Shown piece after piece: positions 54,980 through 63,993 of a stretch of DNA of 64,000 bases (position 1 is the first letter of the stretch; the number at the start of each line of letters is the position of its first letter). The translations under genes were made by a program, and so were the position numbers. The DNA comes from Mesorhizobium sp. WSM4904. Its GTDB lineage: Bacteria; Pseudomonadota; Alphaproteobacteria; Rhizobiales; Rhizobiaceae. The stretch lies in the NCBI RefSeq assembly GCF_029674545.1, contig NZ_CP121354.1:6581001-6645000 (forward strand), in the 5' to 3' direction. The notes beneath the pieces were generated by a model that worked only from the letters and a program-made list of their open reading frames with translations, had not been told where the DNA came from and did no database searches.

Positions 54980-55993
54980 CTAAACTTCGAAATTCATCAT
55001 CTTGCGCATCACCACGATGCCGATCGACATCCAGACGCCGGAACAGCCGAGGATCAGATTGCCGACACTGGTCGTGAACAGCGGCATGATGTAGTTCGGG
55101 CTCGAAAGATAGACGAGAAAGGCGACGACGAACGGCAAGGCGCCGATGATGACGGCCGACGCTTTCGCTTCCATCGACAGCGCCTGCACCTTGGCCTTCA
55201 TCTTCTTGCGGTCGCGCAGCACGCGCGAGAGGTTGCCAAGCGCCTCGGAGAGATTGCCGCCGGCCTGCGACTGGATCTGGATGACGATGCCGAAGAAGCC
55301 GGCCTCGGTGCATGGCATGGTCTCGGACATGCGCAGCGTGGCATCCGGGATCGACAGACCCATCTGCTGGGAATCGACGATGCGGCGGAACTCGGAGCGG
55401 ACCGGCTCCGGAGATTCGTTGGCGATCAGGCGGATCGCATCGTTCAGCGGCAGACCGGATTTCACCGCGCGCACGATGATGTCGAGTGCGTTCGGGAACT
55501 CCTCCAGGAAAGCCTTCACCCGGCGCGTGCGGCGAAACGAGACGAACCAGCGCGGCAGGCCGAGGGCCCCGGCCAAGAGCGCGCCAGGCAGGATGAGCAA
55601 CGGCGCTCCGGCGAGATAGGCAAGGAAGGTCAGCGCGATGCCGCAGATCACCGAGTACATGTAGAAGCGCTCGATGGGAACCGTCATGCCGGCCTGGCGG
55701 ATCTGGGCCTTCAGCGGCGGCTTCTTGATGTTGCGGTCGCTGGTTTTCTGCTTCTCGTCGAGCTGCTTGAGCGAATCCTGAAGGGTCTTGCGCCGCCTGA
55801 CCGCTTCCGCGGCCCGGTCGCGCGTAGCCTTCACCACCGACCGGTCGGTCTCTGCCGTCTTGATTGTTTCAAGCCGCTTGCCGGCCTGCTTTTCGTTGTC
55901 GATGCGCGTGAACAGGAAAGCATAGGCCATCGCGCCGGCGCTGAGGCCGGCAAGCACGACGAAAGCCAGAACCGTGGTGTCAATTCCGAACAT
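54980..55993 (-). CDS. tadB: Tad pilus inner-membrane protein TadB
   Basis: A 337-residue T2SSF-domain protein, paralogous to TadC. It has an N-terminal membrane helix (about 7-30), a charged coil (about 35-95), central helices and a T2SSF domain (about 170-300) with FLEEFPNALDIIVRAVKSGLP and QIQSQAGGNLSEALGNLS. The ATG at 55993 is used; a TTG one codon earlier is possible. It is preceded by repeat copy 3, which separates it from cpaF. Confidence 0.93.
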   Translation of the reverse strand: MFGIDTTVLAFVVLAGLSAGAMAYAFLFTRIDNEKQAGKRLETIKTAETDRSVVKATRDRAAEAVRRRKTLQDSLKQLDEKQKTSDRNIKKPPLKAQIRQAGMTVPIERFYMYSVICGIALTFLAYLAGAPLLILPGALLAGALGLPRWFVSFRRTRRVKAFLEEFPNALDIIVRAVKSGLPLNDAIRLIANESPEPVRSEFRRIVDSQQMGLSIPDATLRMSETMPCTEAGFFGIVIQIQSQAGGNLSEALGNLSRVLRDRKKMKAKVQALSMEAKASAVIIGALPFVVAFLVYLSSPNYIMPLFTTSVGNLILGCSGVWMSIGIVVMRKMMNFEV

Positions 55994-56022
55994 CAACCTT
56001 GGCCTCTACGCCTCCAGATGCA

Positions 56023-56128
56023 CTAGAGCGGTTCAGCTTTCGTAGAATCGCTGACCTGCTCTAAATATTTGTTTTCAGGCAATTCCGGACGGAAAACCGC
56101 TATGCACTTTTCCGGGAATTGCTCTAGT
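56023..56128. repeat. Palindromic intergenic repeat, copy 3 (supplies the cpaF stop codon)
   Basis: Begins CTAGAGCGG and ends GAATTGCTCTAG; the last CTA on the minus strand is the TAG stop of cpaF (56124-56126). The centre is AATTCCGGACGGAAAACCGCTATGCACTTTTCC. It is the most diverged member. Confidence 0.7.
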
Positions 56129-57623
56129 CAGCACGTTTCTCCATGGCCTCGAGCGCACTGGCGAGACGCTGCTCCTCGCCGTAGTAGCGGGCACGGTCCC
56201 AGAAATGCGGCCGGCCGATGCCGGTGGAGACATGTTCGCCGATCAGGCGGCCGTTCGCGTCTTCACCCTTGATGTTATAGAGGACGAGATCCTGGGTGAT
56301 GATGACGTCGCCTTCCATGCCGATCACCTCGGTGATGTGGGTGATGCGGCGCGAGCCGTCGCGCAGGCGAGCCGCCTGGATGATGACGTCGACCGAGCCG
56401 ACGACGATCTCGCGCACCGTTCTCTGCGGCAGCGAATAGCCGCCCATGGCGATCATCGATTCAATACGGTTCAGGCATTCGCGCGGACTGTTGGAGTGGA
56501 TGGTTCCCATCGAACCGTCATGGCCAGTGTTCATCGCCTGCAGCAGGTCGAACACTTCCGGCCCGCGCACCTCGCCGACGATGATCCGTTCGGGCCGCAT
56601 GCGCAGGCAGTTCTTGACGAGGTCGCGCATGGTCACCTCGCCCTCGCCTTCGAGATTGGGCGGCCTGGTTTCGAGACGAACCACGTGCGGCTGCTGCAGC
56701 TGCAGCTCGGCCGAGTCCTCGCAGGTGATGACCCGCTCCTCGCGATCGATGTAGTTGGTCAGGCAGTTGAGCAGCGTCGTCTTGCCCGAGCCTGTGCCGC
56801 CCGAGATGACGACATTGCAACGGACGCGGCCGATGATCTTGAGGATCTCGGCGCCTTGCGGCGAGATGGCGCCGAACTTGACCAACTGGTCGAGCGTCAG
56901 CTTGTCCTTCTTGAACTTGCGGATGGTGAGCGCGGTGCCGTCGAGGGAGAGCGGCGGCGCGATCACGTTGACGCGCGAGCCGTCGGGAAGGCGCGCGTCG
57001 CAGATCGGGCTCGATTCGTCGACGCGGCGGCCGACCTGACTGACGATGCGCTGGCAGATGTTGAGCAGCTGCTGGTTGTCGCGGAAGCGGATGCTGGTCG
57101 GTTCGACCTTGCCGTTGACCTCGATGTAGACGTTCTTGGAGCCGTTGACCATGATGTCGGCGATGTCGTCGCGGGCGAGCAGCGGCTCCAGCGGTCCATA
57201 GCCGAGCACGTCGTTGCAGATGTCCTCGAGCAGCTCTTCCTGCTCGGAGATCGACATCACGAAATTCTTGATCGCGATGATGTCGTTGACGATGTCGCGG
57301 ATTTCCTCGCGCGCGCTTTCCGGATCGAGCTTGGCGAGCTGCGACAGGTCGATCGTGTCGATGAGCGCGGAAAACACCTGGCTCTTGGTGTCGTAGTAGG
57401 TTTCGCTGCGCTCGCGCTGGACCCTTCTCGGCGGCTCTGGCGCCATCGGCGGCGCCTCCACCGGACGGCGGGCGGGCGTCGGGGCAGGCATGCCGGGCAC
57501 CGACGCGGCCGACCGATCGAGAGCCATCGTCCCGGTCGGACCGGGAGCGGCGGGAGGAGGTGCTGGCGGACGGAATTCGGGAGCTGCCCGGCTGCCGTCG
57601 TCTGTGCCTCGTTTACCAAACAT
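56124..57623 (-). CDS. cpaF: Tad pilus assembly ATPase CpaF/TadA
   Basis: A 499-residue secretion ATPase of the T2SSE/CpaF family. A Pro/Ala-rich N-terminal tail (about 1-55) precedes the ATPase core: Walker [15 protein letters not shown] (about 268-281), Asp box, His box and Walker [20 protein letters not shown] (about 340-358). It powers Flp pilus assembly in the cytoplasm against the TadBC platform. Its stop codon lies within repeat copy 3. Confidence 0.95.
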   Translation of the reverse strand: MFGKRGTDDGSRAAPEFRPPAPPPAAPGPTGTMALDRSAASVPGMPAPTPARRPVEAPPMAPEPPRRVQRERSETYYDTKSQVFSALIDTIDLSQLAKLDPESAREEIRDIVNDIIAIKNFVMSISEQEELLEDICNDVLGYGPLEPLLARDDIADIMVNGSKNVYIEVNGKVEPTSIRFRDNQQLLNICQRIVSQVGRRVDESSPICDARLPDGSRVNVIAPPLSLDGTALTIRKFKKDKLTLDQLVKFGAISPQGAEILKIIGRVRCNVVISGGTGSGKTTLLNCLTNYIDREERVITCEDSAELQLQQPHVVRLETRPPNLEGEGEVTMRDLVKNCLRMRPERIIVGEVRGPEVFDLLQAMNTGHDGSMGTIHSNSPRECLNRIESMIAMGGYSLPQRTVREIVVGSVDVIIQAARLRDGSRRITHITEVIGMEGDVIITQDLVLYNIKGEDANGRLIGEHVSTGIGRPHFWDRARYYGEEQRLASALEAMEKRAD

Positions 57624-57653
57624 GATCGACTACCCGATGCCGCTCTGCCAGCG

Positions 57654-58943
57654 TCACTTCTTGTTGCGCGAGAGCTTGCCGAGGATGGAGCTCAGGCCTG
57701 CCCTCTTCTTCGCCTTGATCTCGCTGCGCCCGGTCAGCACATGCGCGATTTCATTGATCGTGCCCACGACCGGACTCTTGGCGTCCATCTCGCCAAGCAT
57801 GCGGCCGTTGTTGGCCGCGTTGCCGAACAGCAGCGGCTCGAAATTGATCACCGCCATCGGTGTGATGCCGAGCGGTTCGGAAAAATCCGATGCGGCGATC
57901 TCCGGCCGTTTCGGAACGCCTGCCTGGTTGATGATCAGCTTCGGCGGCGGGTCGTTCGGACGCAGCCGCTTCAGCATGTCCACCATATTCTTGGTGTTGC
58001 GAAGATTTGCCAGCTCGGGCGTGGCCGTGATGACGATCTCGTCGGCCTTGATCAGCGTGCTCTTCGTCCAACCGCTCCAGATATGAGGAACGTCGAGCAC
58101 GAGCAAAGGCGCGCTGCGCTGCGCCGTTTCGATGACCTGGGAGAAGGCGTCCGGATCGAAATCGTAGACGCGCTCGAGCGTGGACGGTGCCGCCAGCAGC
58201 GACAAATGCTCGGCGCACTGCGCGAGCAGGCGGTCGAGATAGACTTCGTCGACGCGCTCGGGCGAAAACACCGCCTCGGCGATACCCTGCGCGGGGTCCT
58301 GGTCGAAATTGATGTTGGCGGTGCCGAAGGCGAGGTCGAGATCGGCGACCACGACCTCCGATTTGAACAATGACGATATCGCCCAGGCGACATTGTGGGC
58401 GATCGTCGAGGAGCCGACGCCGCCCTTGGCGCCGATGAAGGCGATGGAGCGGCCGATCGGATCGGACTCGGGATCGACGAAGATCGACGACACGACGCTG
58501 ACGATGTCGGTCATCGATACAGGCGCGATGACATATTCGGAAATGCCGGAGCGGATAAGCTCACGGTAGAGGCCGACATCGTTGTAATGGCCGATGACCA
58601 CGACCTTCGAGGAAGGATCGCAATACTCCGCGAGTTGAGTGAGCTGCTCGAGCAGCTGTTTCGGCTCGCTGCGCGATTCCAGCATGATCAGGTTGGGTGT
58701 CGGCGCCGACTGGTAGAATTCGATCGCGGTGGCGATACCGCCCATATGGACCTTGAGATGGGCCTTGGCCATGCGGCGATCCTCGCCGGCACGCTCGATG
58801 GGATTGGCGACACCGTCGGTCTCGCAGAAGGCCTGGATCGAAATGCGCGGCACCGGGCGCAGCGCCTGCATTGCGGCGATGTCCTGTTGCGAGAGATCGC
58901 CGGTATCCGAGGGCGTGTCGTAGGCAAGATTGCTCATCGTCAT
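57654..58943 (-). CDS. cpaE: Tad pilus localisation ATPase CpaE/TadZ
   Basis: A 429-residue protein with a receiver-like N-terminal domain (about 60-160; LIMLESRSEPKQLLEQL, VVVIGHYNDVGLYRELI) and a ParA/MinD-like ATPase domain with deviant P-loop FIGAKGGVGSSTIAHNVAW (about 167-185) and DLDLAFGTANI. It positions the Tad machinery at the pole. A second ATG at 58937 has better ribosome-site spacing. Basic C-terminus. Confidence 0.93.
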   Translation of the reverse strand: MTMSNLAYDTPSDTGDLSQQDIAAMQALRPVPRISIQAFCETDGVANPIERAGEDRRMAKAHLKVHMGGIATAIEFYQSAPTPNLIMLESRSEPKQLLEQLTQLAEYCDPSSKVVVIGHYNDVGLYRELIRSGISEYVIAPVSMTDIVSVVSSIFVDPESDPIGRSIAFIGAKGGVGSSTIAHNVAWAISSLFKSEVVVADLDLAFGTANINFDQDPAQGIAEAVFSPERVDEVYLDRLLAQCAEHLSLLAAPSTLERVYDFDPDAFSQVIETAQRSAPLLVLDVPHIWSGWTKSTLIKADEIVITATPELANLRNTKNMVDMLKRLRPNDPPPKLIINQAGVPKRPEIAASDFSEPLGITPMAVINFEPLLFGNAANNGRMLGEMDAKSPVVGTINEIAHVLTGRSEIKAKKRAGLSSILGKLSRNKK

Positions 58944-58967
58944 GCTCTTTCCGCCATCCGGCGCGGC

Positions 58968-59723
58968 TCAGTACGTCACTTCCGAATTGCCGAGGAACTC
59001 GTCCGAAATGCCTCTGGCGCGATAGACATCGATCACGTTGCTGCGATTTTCGGCGTCGATGTCGGACTGCTTGCGCGGCCCCAGCAGATCGTTGGGATTG
59101 GCCATCTGGGCGGCAAGGTTGTTCTGATAGGAGCAGCCGAAATCGGCGTAATGCTTGTTCTCCGACGTTTCCGTAAGGTCGTTCGGCCAACGCCCGCATT
59201 TGTCGGTCTGAGCTTGCACGGCGACGAAGGCGACGCGGACAGGCGCCGAGGCTTCAGGCACGGCGGACTGGTAAGACGTCATGACGATCCGGTTACGCTT
59301 CACACCGGCAGCCATGGCAAGCCGGGCAAAGTCGCGGCTGGCCGCCTGGGCGGCAAGCTGGTTGGCGGATCCGACGGGAGCCGCAATCGTCAGTGCCGGG
59401 GCGGCGCTCCTGTCGTAACCGTCGAGGAAGCCGAGCAGCGCGTCGCGTTGCGAACCGGTCATGCCGCGATCGCCGGCGCCGACCGGAAGGTCGATCTTCT
59501 GGTTCTTCTCGGCGATGACGATCGGATGATTGGTGCGGTAGTCGTCGGGAATGGAGCCCACCGTAATGCTGTCGCGATGGAAGTTGGCGCATCCGGCGAG
59601 CGATGCCGCAAGGGCGATCGCCAGGACAGGGACCGTCCGACGGAAACGTCCGCGGCCACATGTTGCCGCCGCGATCGTCATGGCCTTCGATGCTGACTGA
59701 GACATGTCCGCTTTCCCGCTCAT
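58968..59723 (-). CDS. cpaD: Tad pilus lipoprotein CpaD
   Basis: A 251-residue lipoprotein. The lipobox is ALAASLAGCANF (Cys near 45). The CpaD domain spans about 55-235 with RHPIVIAEKNQKIDLPVG-like and SDIDAENRSNVIDVYRARG stretches. It stabilises the secretin in the outer membrane. The ATG overlaps the cpaC stop by four bases (ATGA), so translation is coupled. Earlier homologues may start at the ATG seven residues in. Confidence 0.92.
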   Translation of the reverse strand: MSGKADMSQSASKAMTIAAATCGRGRFRRTVPVLAIALAASLAGCANFHRDSITVGSIPDDYRTNHPIVIAEKNQKIDLPVGAGDRGMTGSQRDALLGFLDGYDRSAAPALTIAAPVGSANQLAAQAASRDFARLAMAAGVKRNRIVMTSYQSAVPEASAPVRVAFVAVQAQTDKCGRWPNDLTETSENKHYADFGCSYQNNLAAQMANPNDLLGPRKQSDIDAENRSNVIDVYRARGISDEFLGNSEVTY

Positions 59724-61249
59724 TTGTAGATGAAACCGACGACGCCGTGGTAACGGCCGGCCGGCCTGTCGGTCTGCATGGTGCCGTAGACGCGATTGAC
59801 GCGGCCGAGGAACATGCCGGCGCCGTCGCTCGGCGGGTTGAAATTGTCATCCGGCTTGGCAAGGTCGTTGCGCGCCACCGGTCGCGCCAGGTAAGGCGTG
59901 ATGATGATGACGAGCTCGCTCTCGTTGCGCACGAAGTCGCGGCTGCGGAAGAGCGCGCCGAGCACCGGGATCTTGGTCAACCCAGGCAATCCGTTGACAG
60001 CCTGCCTGACGTCGTCGCGCACGAGACCTGCAATCATCATCGAGCCACCGGAAGGCAATTCGACCGTCGTATCGGCCAGACGCTTGCGCAGCGACAAAGC
60101 GTTCATGCCGGGGCTCGTGACGCCAGAAGAGAAGGACGCTGAGCCTTCGGTCGTCGGCTCCGAAACGGCCGTCCTAACCTTCAGGCTGATGCGGCCCGGT
60201 GACAGCACTACTGGCTGGAACTCCAACCCGATGCCGTATTCGATCTTCTCGATCGAATAGGTCTTCAGGCCGGTCTGGTTATCGTTGGAGACATTGGCGG
60301 AGACGCCAGTCACCATGTTGTATTCGCCGCCGACCTTGAAGGTAGCCTTCTCGCCGGAGACAGCGGTGAGCGTCGGCTCGGCAAGCGTCTTCATGACGCC
60401 GGCCGATTCCATAGCATTGATATAGGCCTGGATCGAAGACGTTCCGACATTGAAGCCTGAATTGGACAGTTGCTTGCCGAGGCCGGTGAAATTGTCGCTG
60501 ACCGCGCCCCAGGTTATGCCGTTACTGCCGCCGCTGCCGATCATGTTGACGCCAAGCTGCTTCATCACAGAGCGGCTGACTTCGGCCACCGTCACCTTCA
60601 GCGTGACCTGATCGTCGCCGATGATCTGCAGCAGATTGACGATCTTGGAGACCCGGCGCTCCTGGTCGGGGTTGTTGATGTCGACGCCGCCATTGGCCGA
60701 TCCGCCGGCGGCCGTCTGCGAATATTGGCCGGTCGTGGCTTCACCGCCCGAGACGAAGATGGTCGCCAGGTCGACGGCGCGCTTGGCATCGAGCGGCGTG
60801 TCCACCGTACCGGTGAGGATCACGTTGTCGTTCAGCAGCTCGACCTTGATCTCCGATGTCGGCAGGAAGCGCTTGAGATAGTCTTCCAGTCCGGCGACGT
60901 CGCGCTCGACCGCCAGGTCGAGGCTGGCGATCTGCTCGCCATTGGGGCCGAAGACGAAGATGTTGGTCTCGCCGACCGCCTTGCCGAACAGATATATGCG
61001 GCGCGCCGTGCGCGTCACCGCGTCGGCGACCGCCGGATTGGCGACGAGGATGTCGTAGGCGTCGTTCGGCAGATCGATGACCACCGACTTGTTGAGACCG
61101 AGCTTGACGCGCTGCGTGGCGACCGAGGCCGTCACGCCCGCCGACCTGTTCGCGGCCTTGGCCTCGACGAGGCCTGGCGCATTGGTGCCGAGCAGGAACA
61201 GGCCGATTGCCGCTGCCGCCATGACGGGCAGTTTGCCGTTTAGCCTCAT
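59720..61249 (-). CDS. cpaC: Tad pilus secretin CpaC/RcpA
   Basis: A 509-residue outer-membrane secretin. A signal peptide (about 1-28) is followed by a pilus N-domain (about 38-110; LGLNKSVVIDLPNDAYDILVANPAVADAV), BON/N1-like domain (about 120-190) and the C-terminal secretin domain (about 260-460) with KTLAEPTLTAVSGEKATFKVGGEYN and SLRKRLADTTVELPSGGSMMIAGL. It forms the channel for the Flp pilus. The stop overlaps cpaD; the start overlaps the cpaB stop. Confidence 0.95.
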   Translation of the reverse strand: MRLNGKLPVMAAAAIGLFLLGTNAPGLVEAKAANRSAGVTASVATQRVKLGLNKSVVIDLPNDAYDILVANPAVADAVTRTARRIYLFGKAVGETNIFVFGPNGEQIASLDLAVERDVAGLEDYLKRFLPTSEIKVELLNDNVILTGTVDTPLDAKRAVDLATIFVSGGEATTGQYSQTAAGGSANGGVDINNPDQERRVSKIVNLLQIIGDDQVTLKVTVAEVSRSVMKQLGVNMIGSGGSNGITWGAVSDNFTGLGKQLSNSGFNVGTSSIQAYINAMESAGVMKTLAEPTLTAVSGEKATFKVGGEYNMVTGVSANVSNDNQTGLKTYSIEKIEYGIGLEFQPVVLSPGRISLKVRTAVSEPTTEGSASFSSGVTSPGMNALSLRKRLADTTVELPSGGSMMIAGLVRDDVRQAVNGLPGLTKIPVLGALFRSRDFVRNESELVIIITPYLARPVARNDLAKPDDNFNPPSDGAGMFLGRVNRVYGTMQTDRPAGRYHGVVGFIYK

Positions 61250-62058
61250 TTCCTTGCTCCCACTTCGGAAACTTCGCCCGACTTGATCAGCCGTACCGTG
61301 CCGCGCCGGCCGTTGCCGTTCACCAGGTAGTCGGCCTCGCCCAGGTTCTTCTCATTCGTGTCCACGATCGGACGCAGCGCCAATGTCAGGCGGTCCGCCA
61401 TCTGCTGCGCCACCGTGATGATCTCCGCCTGCTGCGGCGTCAGTTCCAGCGTCGCGGTCTGGCCGACCCTGGTCTTCTTGCCTTCTTCGTCTTCCTGGAT
61501 GGTCTGGTCGATGGCCAGGACGCGGATGTTCTTGAGGATGGTCTCGGTGTTGAAGCCGCTGCCGCCGTTACCGGTGTCGGCGCGCCGGGTCATGATGACG
61601 TCGACGAAATCATTGGGCAGGATGAAGCCGCCGGCCGACGTGTCGGCCGATATGGCGGTCGCGACGGCGCGCATGCCGGACGGCAGGATCGACGACATGA
61701 AGCTCTGCCCTTCGCCGACCAGCTTGGAGCGCCGCAACGGCTCGCCGGTATACATGGCCACGCGCGCCACCGAGCCCTTGAGCTTTTCGGCCGCGTCAGG
61801 TTCGGCGGCACGGGTGATGAAATTGGCGTTGACGCCGCTGGCCGGCCACTGCTCCCAGTTGATGTTGTCGCCGAGCTGGCTGCCCATCGCGACATCGCCG
61901 GAAAGCACCAAGACATCCTGCAGCGCGATCGCCGGTTGCTTGGGAGCGTCGACAACGACCCGAGGCGGCGGCGCCACCACCATGTTCTTTGCGACATAAC
62001 CCGCGCCACCCGCCGCGGCCACTGCCACGCCCAGAATAATCAGTCGGGATGCTGGCAT
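61246..62058 (-). CDS. cpaB: Tad pilus assembly protein CpaB/RcpC
   Basis: A 270-residue periplasmic protein with an N-terminal membrane anchor (about 5-24) and an SAF domain (about 45-115; QDVLVLSGDVAMGSQL, WPASGVNANFITRAAEPD), followed by the RcpC domain. It is the first gene of the cpaBCDEF-tadBC unit and overlaps cpaC by four bases. It helps secretin function. Confidence 0.93.
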   Translation of the reverse strand: MPASRLIILGVAVAAAGGAGYVAKNMVVAPPPRVVVDAPKQPAIALQDVLVLSGDVAMGSQLGDNINWEQWPASGVNANFITRAAEPDAAEKLKGSVARVAMYTGEPLRRSKLVGEGQSFMSSILPSGMRAVATAISADTSAGGFILPNDFVDVIMTRRADTGNGGSGFNTETILKNIRVLAIDQTIQEDEEGKKTRVGQTATLELTPQQAEIITVAQQMADRLTLALRPIVDTNEKNLGEADYLVNGNGRRGTVRLIKSGEVSEVGARK

Positions 62059-62156
62059 TCGTCCGAACCCTTCGCCTCAAGGCAAACCACCTAGCCAGGC
62101 CGGACTTTGCAGCCGCAATCGTCAAAACAAGGTTAATGCAATGCTTACGATCGTGA

Positions 62157-62171
62157 TTAATTTAAGGTTTA
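62157..62171 (-). promoter_or_regulatory. CtrA-like box upstream of cpaB
   Basis: TTAA-TTTAAGG-TTTA fits the CtrA consensus TTAA-N7-TTAA except one base. It lies about 100 bases before the cpaB start in the AT-rich promoter region, where control of pilus genes by CtrA is known in Caulobacter. Candidate only. Confidence 0.4.
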
Positions 62172-62203
62172 CTCAAATTAGACGGAACCGCTTGCCGTTA
62201 ACG

Positions 62204-62226
62204 AAAAAAGGCGGCCAAGCCGCCCC
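62204..62226 (-). terminator. Intrinsic terminator after cpaA
   Basis: On the minus strand GGCGGC, TTG, GCCGCC and six T follow about 125 bases after the cpaA stop. It separates cpaA from the cpaBCDEF transcription unit, for which a fresh promoter must lie between 62060 and 62200. Confidence 0.85.
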
Positions 62227-62247
62227 GAGAAGCCTGCTGCGAACCAG

Positions 62248-62354
62248 TTAAAGCGCGTCGCGCTGAAACATATCCAGACGACGCGCTTTAAGTCCTTGTT
62301 TTGATGCATGTCGTTCTCCCAAAACCGCTGCGCACTTTTGGGCGACATGCATTA
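62248..62354. repeat. Palindromic intergenic repeat, copy 4 (overlaps the cpaA stop codon)
   Basis: Begins TTAAAGCGCGTCGCG and ends GGGCGACATGCATTA; the TTA at 62352-62354 is the cpaA stop on the minus strand. Very close to copy 1 in sequence. Confidence 0.8.
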
Positions 62355-62870
62355 GGCGGTGAGCCTATCCAGCGCCCAGACCATCAGCGGAGAATCCGGG
62401 AAGGTGAGAAGCCCGCCGAGACCAAGTGCCACGCCATAGGGAATGCCTGCGCGCTCGTCTGCGAAATGGCGCAGGAAACGGTTATGGCCGGTGTAGGCCG
62501 CGAGCGGCGATTTCCGGTAAGCCAGAATGGCAATCGTCAGCAGGCCGCCGATCAACGTCGAGGTTACCAGGTAGCCGATGAGATTGATGTTGAGCCCCAT
62601 CCATACTGCGGTCGCCGCCAGCAGCTTGGCGTCGCCGCCGCCCATGCCGCCGAGCGCGAACAGGCCGAAAGTCACCGCCAGCACCAGGGCACCGGCCGCG
62701 AAATGCCCGCCATAGGTTGCCCAGTCCATCCCGGTCAACGGAGCCACCAGAGCGAATGTCGCCAGAAGCAGCACAGGCACGCGGTTGGCGATCGTCATGG
62801 ACAGTGTGTCGGAGATCGCCGCAAACAGCATGCAGAAAGGAAAGACGACGAAGATCGCGGCTTCAAGCAT
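62352..62870 (-). CDS. cpaA: Prepilin peptidase CpaA/TadV
   Basis: A 172-residue inner-membrane aspartyl peptidase that trims the Flp prepilin. One catalytic Asp lies in FAAISDTLSM (about 16-25) and the GXGD motif in GGMGGGDAKLL (about 73-83). About six membrane helices. It lies downstream of the pilin gene in the same direction, with two hairpins in the gap. Confidence 0.92.
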   Translation of the reverse strand: MLEAAIFVVFPFCMLFAAISDTLSMTIANRVPVLLLATFALVAPLTGMDWATYGGHFAAGALVLAVTFGLFALGGMGGGDAKLLAATAVWMGLNINLIGYLVTSTLIGGLLTIAILAYRKSPLAAYTGHNRFLRHFADERAGIPYGVALGLGGLLTFPDSPLMVWALDRLTA

Positions 62871-62928
62871 GGACGACGGACCCGCACGAAAATCGACGCC
62901 AGCCTAGACTCGGCGAATTAACGATTGA

Positions 62929-62959
62929 TGCAACCGGACACTCAAATCGTCCGGTTGCA
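62929..62959 (-). terminator. Perfect hairpin between pilA and cpaA
   Basis: TGCAACCGGAC (62929-62939) and GTCCGGTTGCA (62949-62959) pair over 11 bases around a nine-base loop. It follows the terminator-like stem at 62963-62990; both are placed after the pilA stop and before cpaA. Confidence 0.7.
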
Positions 62960-62962
62960 TAG

Positions 62963-62993
62963 AAAAGGGCCGCCCAAGAGCGACCCTTTTTCC
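62963..62993 (-). terminator. Terminator-type stem after pilA
   Basis: AAAAGGG pairs with CCCTTTT around a GC-rich inner part, 45 bases after the pilA stop. It probably lets most pilA messages end here while some read through into cpaA, giving pilin excess over peptidase. Confidence 0.75.
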
Positions 62994-63037
62994 TTTCGAA
63001 ACGCGCGATTTTATCAACCACGCGGCTTGCCGGCGTC

Positions 63038-63214
63038 TTAGTTGCCGGCGCCTTCAAGCTTGTTTGCAATGGCGATGAACTTGCTGTTCAGGGCACTGCC
63101 AAGCTGGCCGGCGCCGACCATGATGGCGAGCGCGATGAGAGCGGCGATCAGACCGTATTCGATGGCGGTCGCGCCGGATTCGTCCTTCGCGAAACGTGCA
63201 ATGAGGTTAGACAT
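63038..63214 (-). CDS. pilA: Flp/PilA-type pilin
   Basis: A 58-residue prepilin too short for long-ORF scans: MSNLIARFAKDESGATAIEY starts the reading, with the Flp processing motif G-A-T-A-I-E-Y-G (cleavage after Gly, mature Glu at +5) and a hydrophobic stretch GLIAALIALAIMVGAG. The C-terminus reads NSKFIAIANKLEGAGN. AGGAG lies seven bases before the ATG. Processed by CpaA and assembled by the Tad machine encoded next to it. Confidence 0.93.
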   Translation of the reverse strand: MSNLIARFAKDESGATAIEYGLIAALIALAIMVGAGQLGSALNSKFIAIANKLEGAGN

Positions 63215-63570
63215 TCGAGAGCTCCTACTCCACGTGTTACAGCACTTCCGTCAACTTCTCTTGCCGGTTGATCGGATGTTGCGAATTTAGGGAGAAGCCC
63301 TTTCAATCGGCTTAATAAATACCCTTACCGATTCCTTTCCGGGGGCGAACCCGTTGCTTGGTTAACCGTGACCTAAGCGTCGAAAGGCGGACCGACGGGA
63401 AGAAAAAAGCGCGGAGAAGCGGCCACGCGCTGCTTTGCTAAAACAGCGTATGCTGCTGGCTCATGGCTCTCGAGTCGACCAATCCTTATCGCAGCCATGC
63501 AGCGTTTAACCGTCGGTTCACCAATTTCGTTCATGTTCCGTTGAACAGTCTGCCGCTCCGGAGCGCCTCA
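63215..63570. other. pilA and pilus N-domain gene divergent promoter region
   Basis: About 356 bases with AT-rich spots (GGCTTAATAAATACCC near 63309-63324; TTGGTTAACCGTGACC near 63358-63373) and a long leader to the plus-strand gene. A GATTC at 63335 is a CcrM-type site. No other ORF is convincing; an ATG at 63463 would give a 36-residue tail before the signal peptide. Confidence 0.55.
63362..63376. promoter_or_regulatory. CtrA-like box between pilA and the divergent pilus gene
   Basis: TTAA-CCGTGAC-CTAA fits TTAA-N7-TTAA with one mismatch, about 150 bases from the pilA start. Caulobacter pilA is a classic CtrA target; here it is a candidate. Confidence 0.4.
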
Positions 63571-63993
63571 ATGACCTTGTCGAGATCGCCATTTCCAGTC
63601 GTCGCGCTGCTGGCAGTTGCCGCTTTCGTCGTGCCGGCCAGGGCCGGCGCCGGCATCGAGGTCACCATGAATCAGGCAAAGATCGTCAAGTTGTCGCGTG
63701 CCGCCGACACGATCGTCATAGGCAATCCGGCAATCGCCGACGCCGCCGTGCAAGACGCCTCGACGGTCGTCCTCACCGGCAAGGGTTTCGGCGTCACCAA
63801 TCTGGTCGTGCTCGACTCCGATGGCAGCCCGATCATCGACGAGCAGGTGACGGTCGTGCGGCAAGCCGCGTCATCGGTGCGCATCTACAGGCGTGCCGAA
63901 GTCCAGACAATGTCCTGCACTCCCTATTGCGAAAGCTCGTACAAGAGCGAAGCTGAGAAAACGTCCGAGACCGAAATGAACGCCGGCCATTGA
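63571..63993 (+). CDS. Pilus-assembly N-terminal-domain protein (BON-like/T2SS-T3SS_pil_N)
   Basis: A 140-residue secreted protein. I start at ATG 63571 (MTLSRSPFPVVALLAVAAF), which gives a signal peptide ending ARAG and has GGAG eight bases upstream. The mature part is the small pilus N-domain also seen at the start of CpaC: VKLSRAADTIVIGNPAIADAAV and GKGFGVTNLVVLDSDG. Two cysteines near the C-terminus (SCTPYC). It is divergent from pilA and likely assists secretin assembly; a stand-alone copy is known beside other Tad loci. Confidence 0.8.
   Translation: MTLSRSPFPVVALLAVAAFVVPARAGAGIEVTMNQAKIVKLSRAADTIVIGNPAIADAAVQDASTVVLTGKGFGVTNLVVLDSDGSPIIDEQVTVVRQAASSVRIYRRAEVQTMSCTPYCESSYKSEAEKTSETEMNAGH

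Noticed and set aside
62863..63069. Minus-strand ORF overlapping the pilin tail
   Set aside because: Covers terminator hairpins and lacks pilin features; the 58-residue Flp frame is the real gene.
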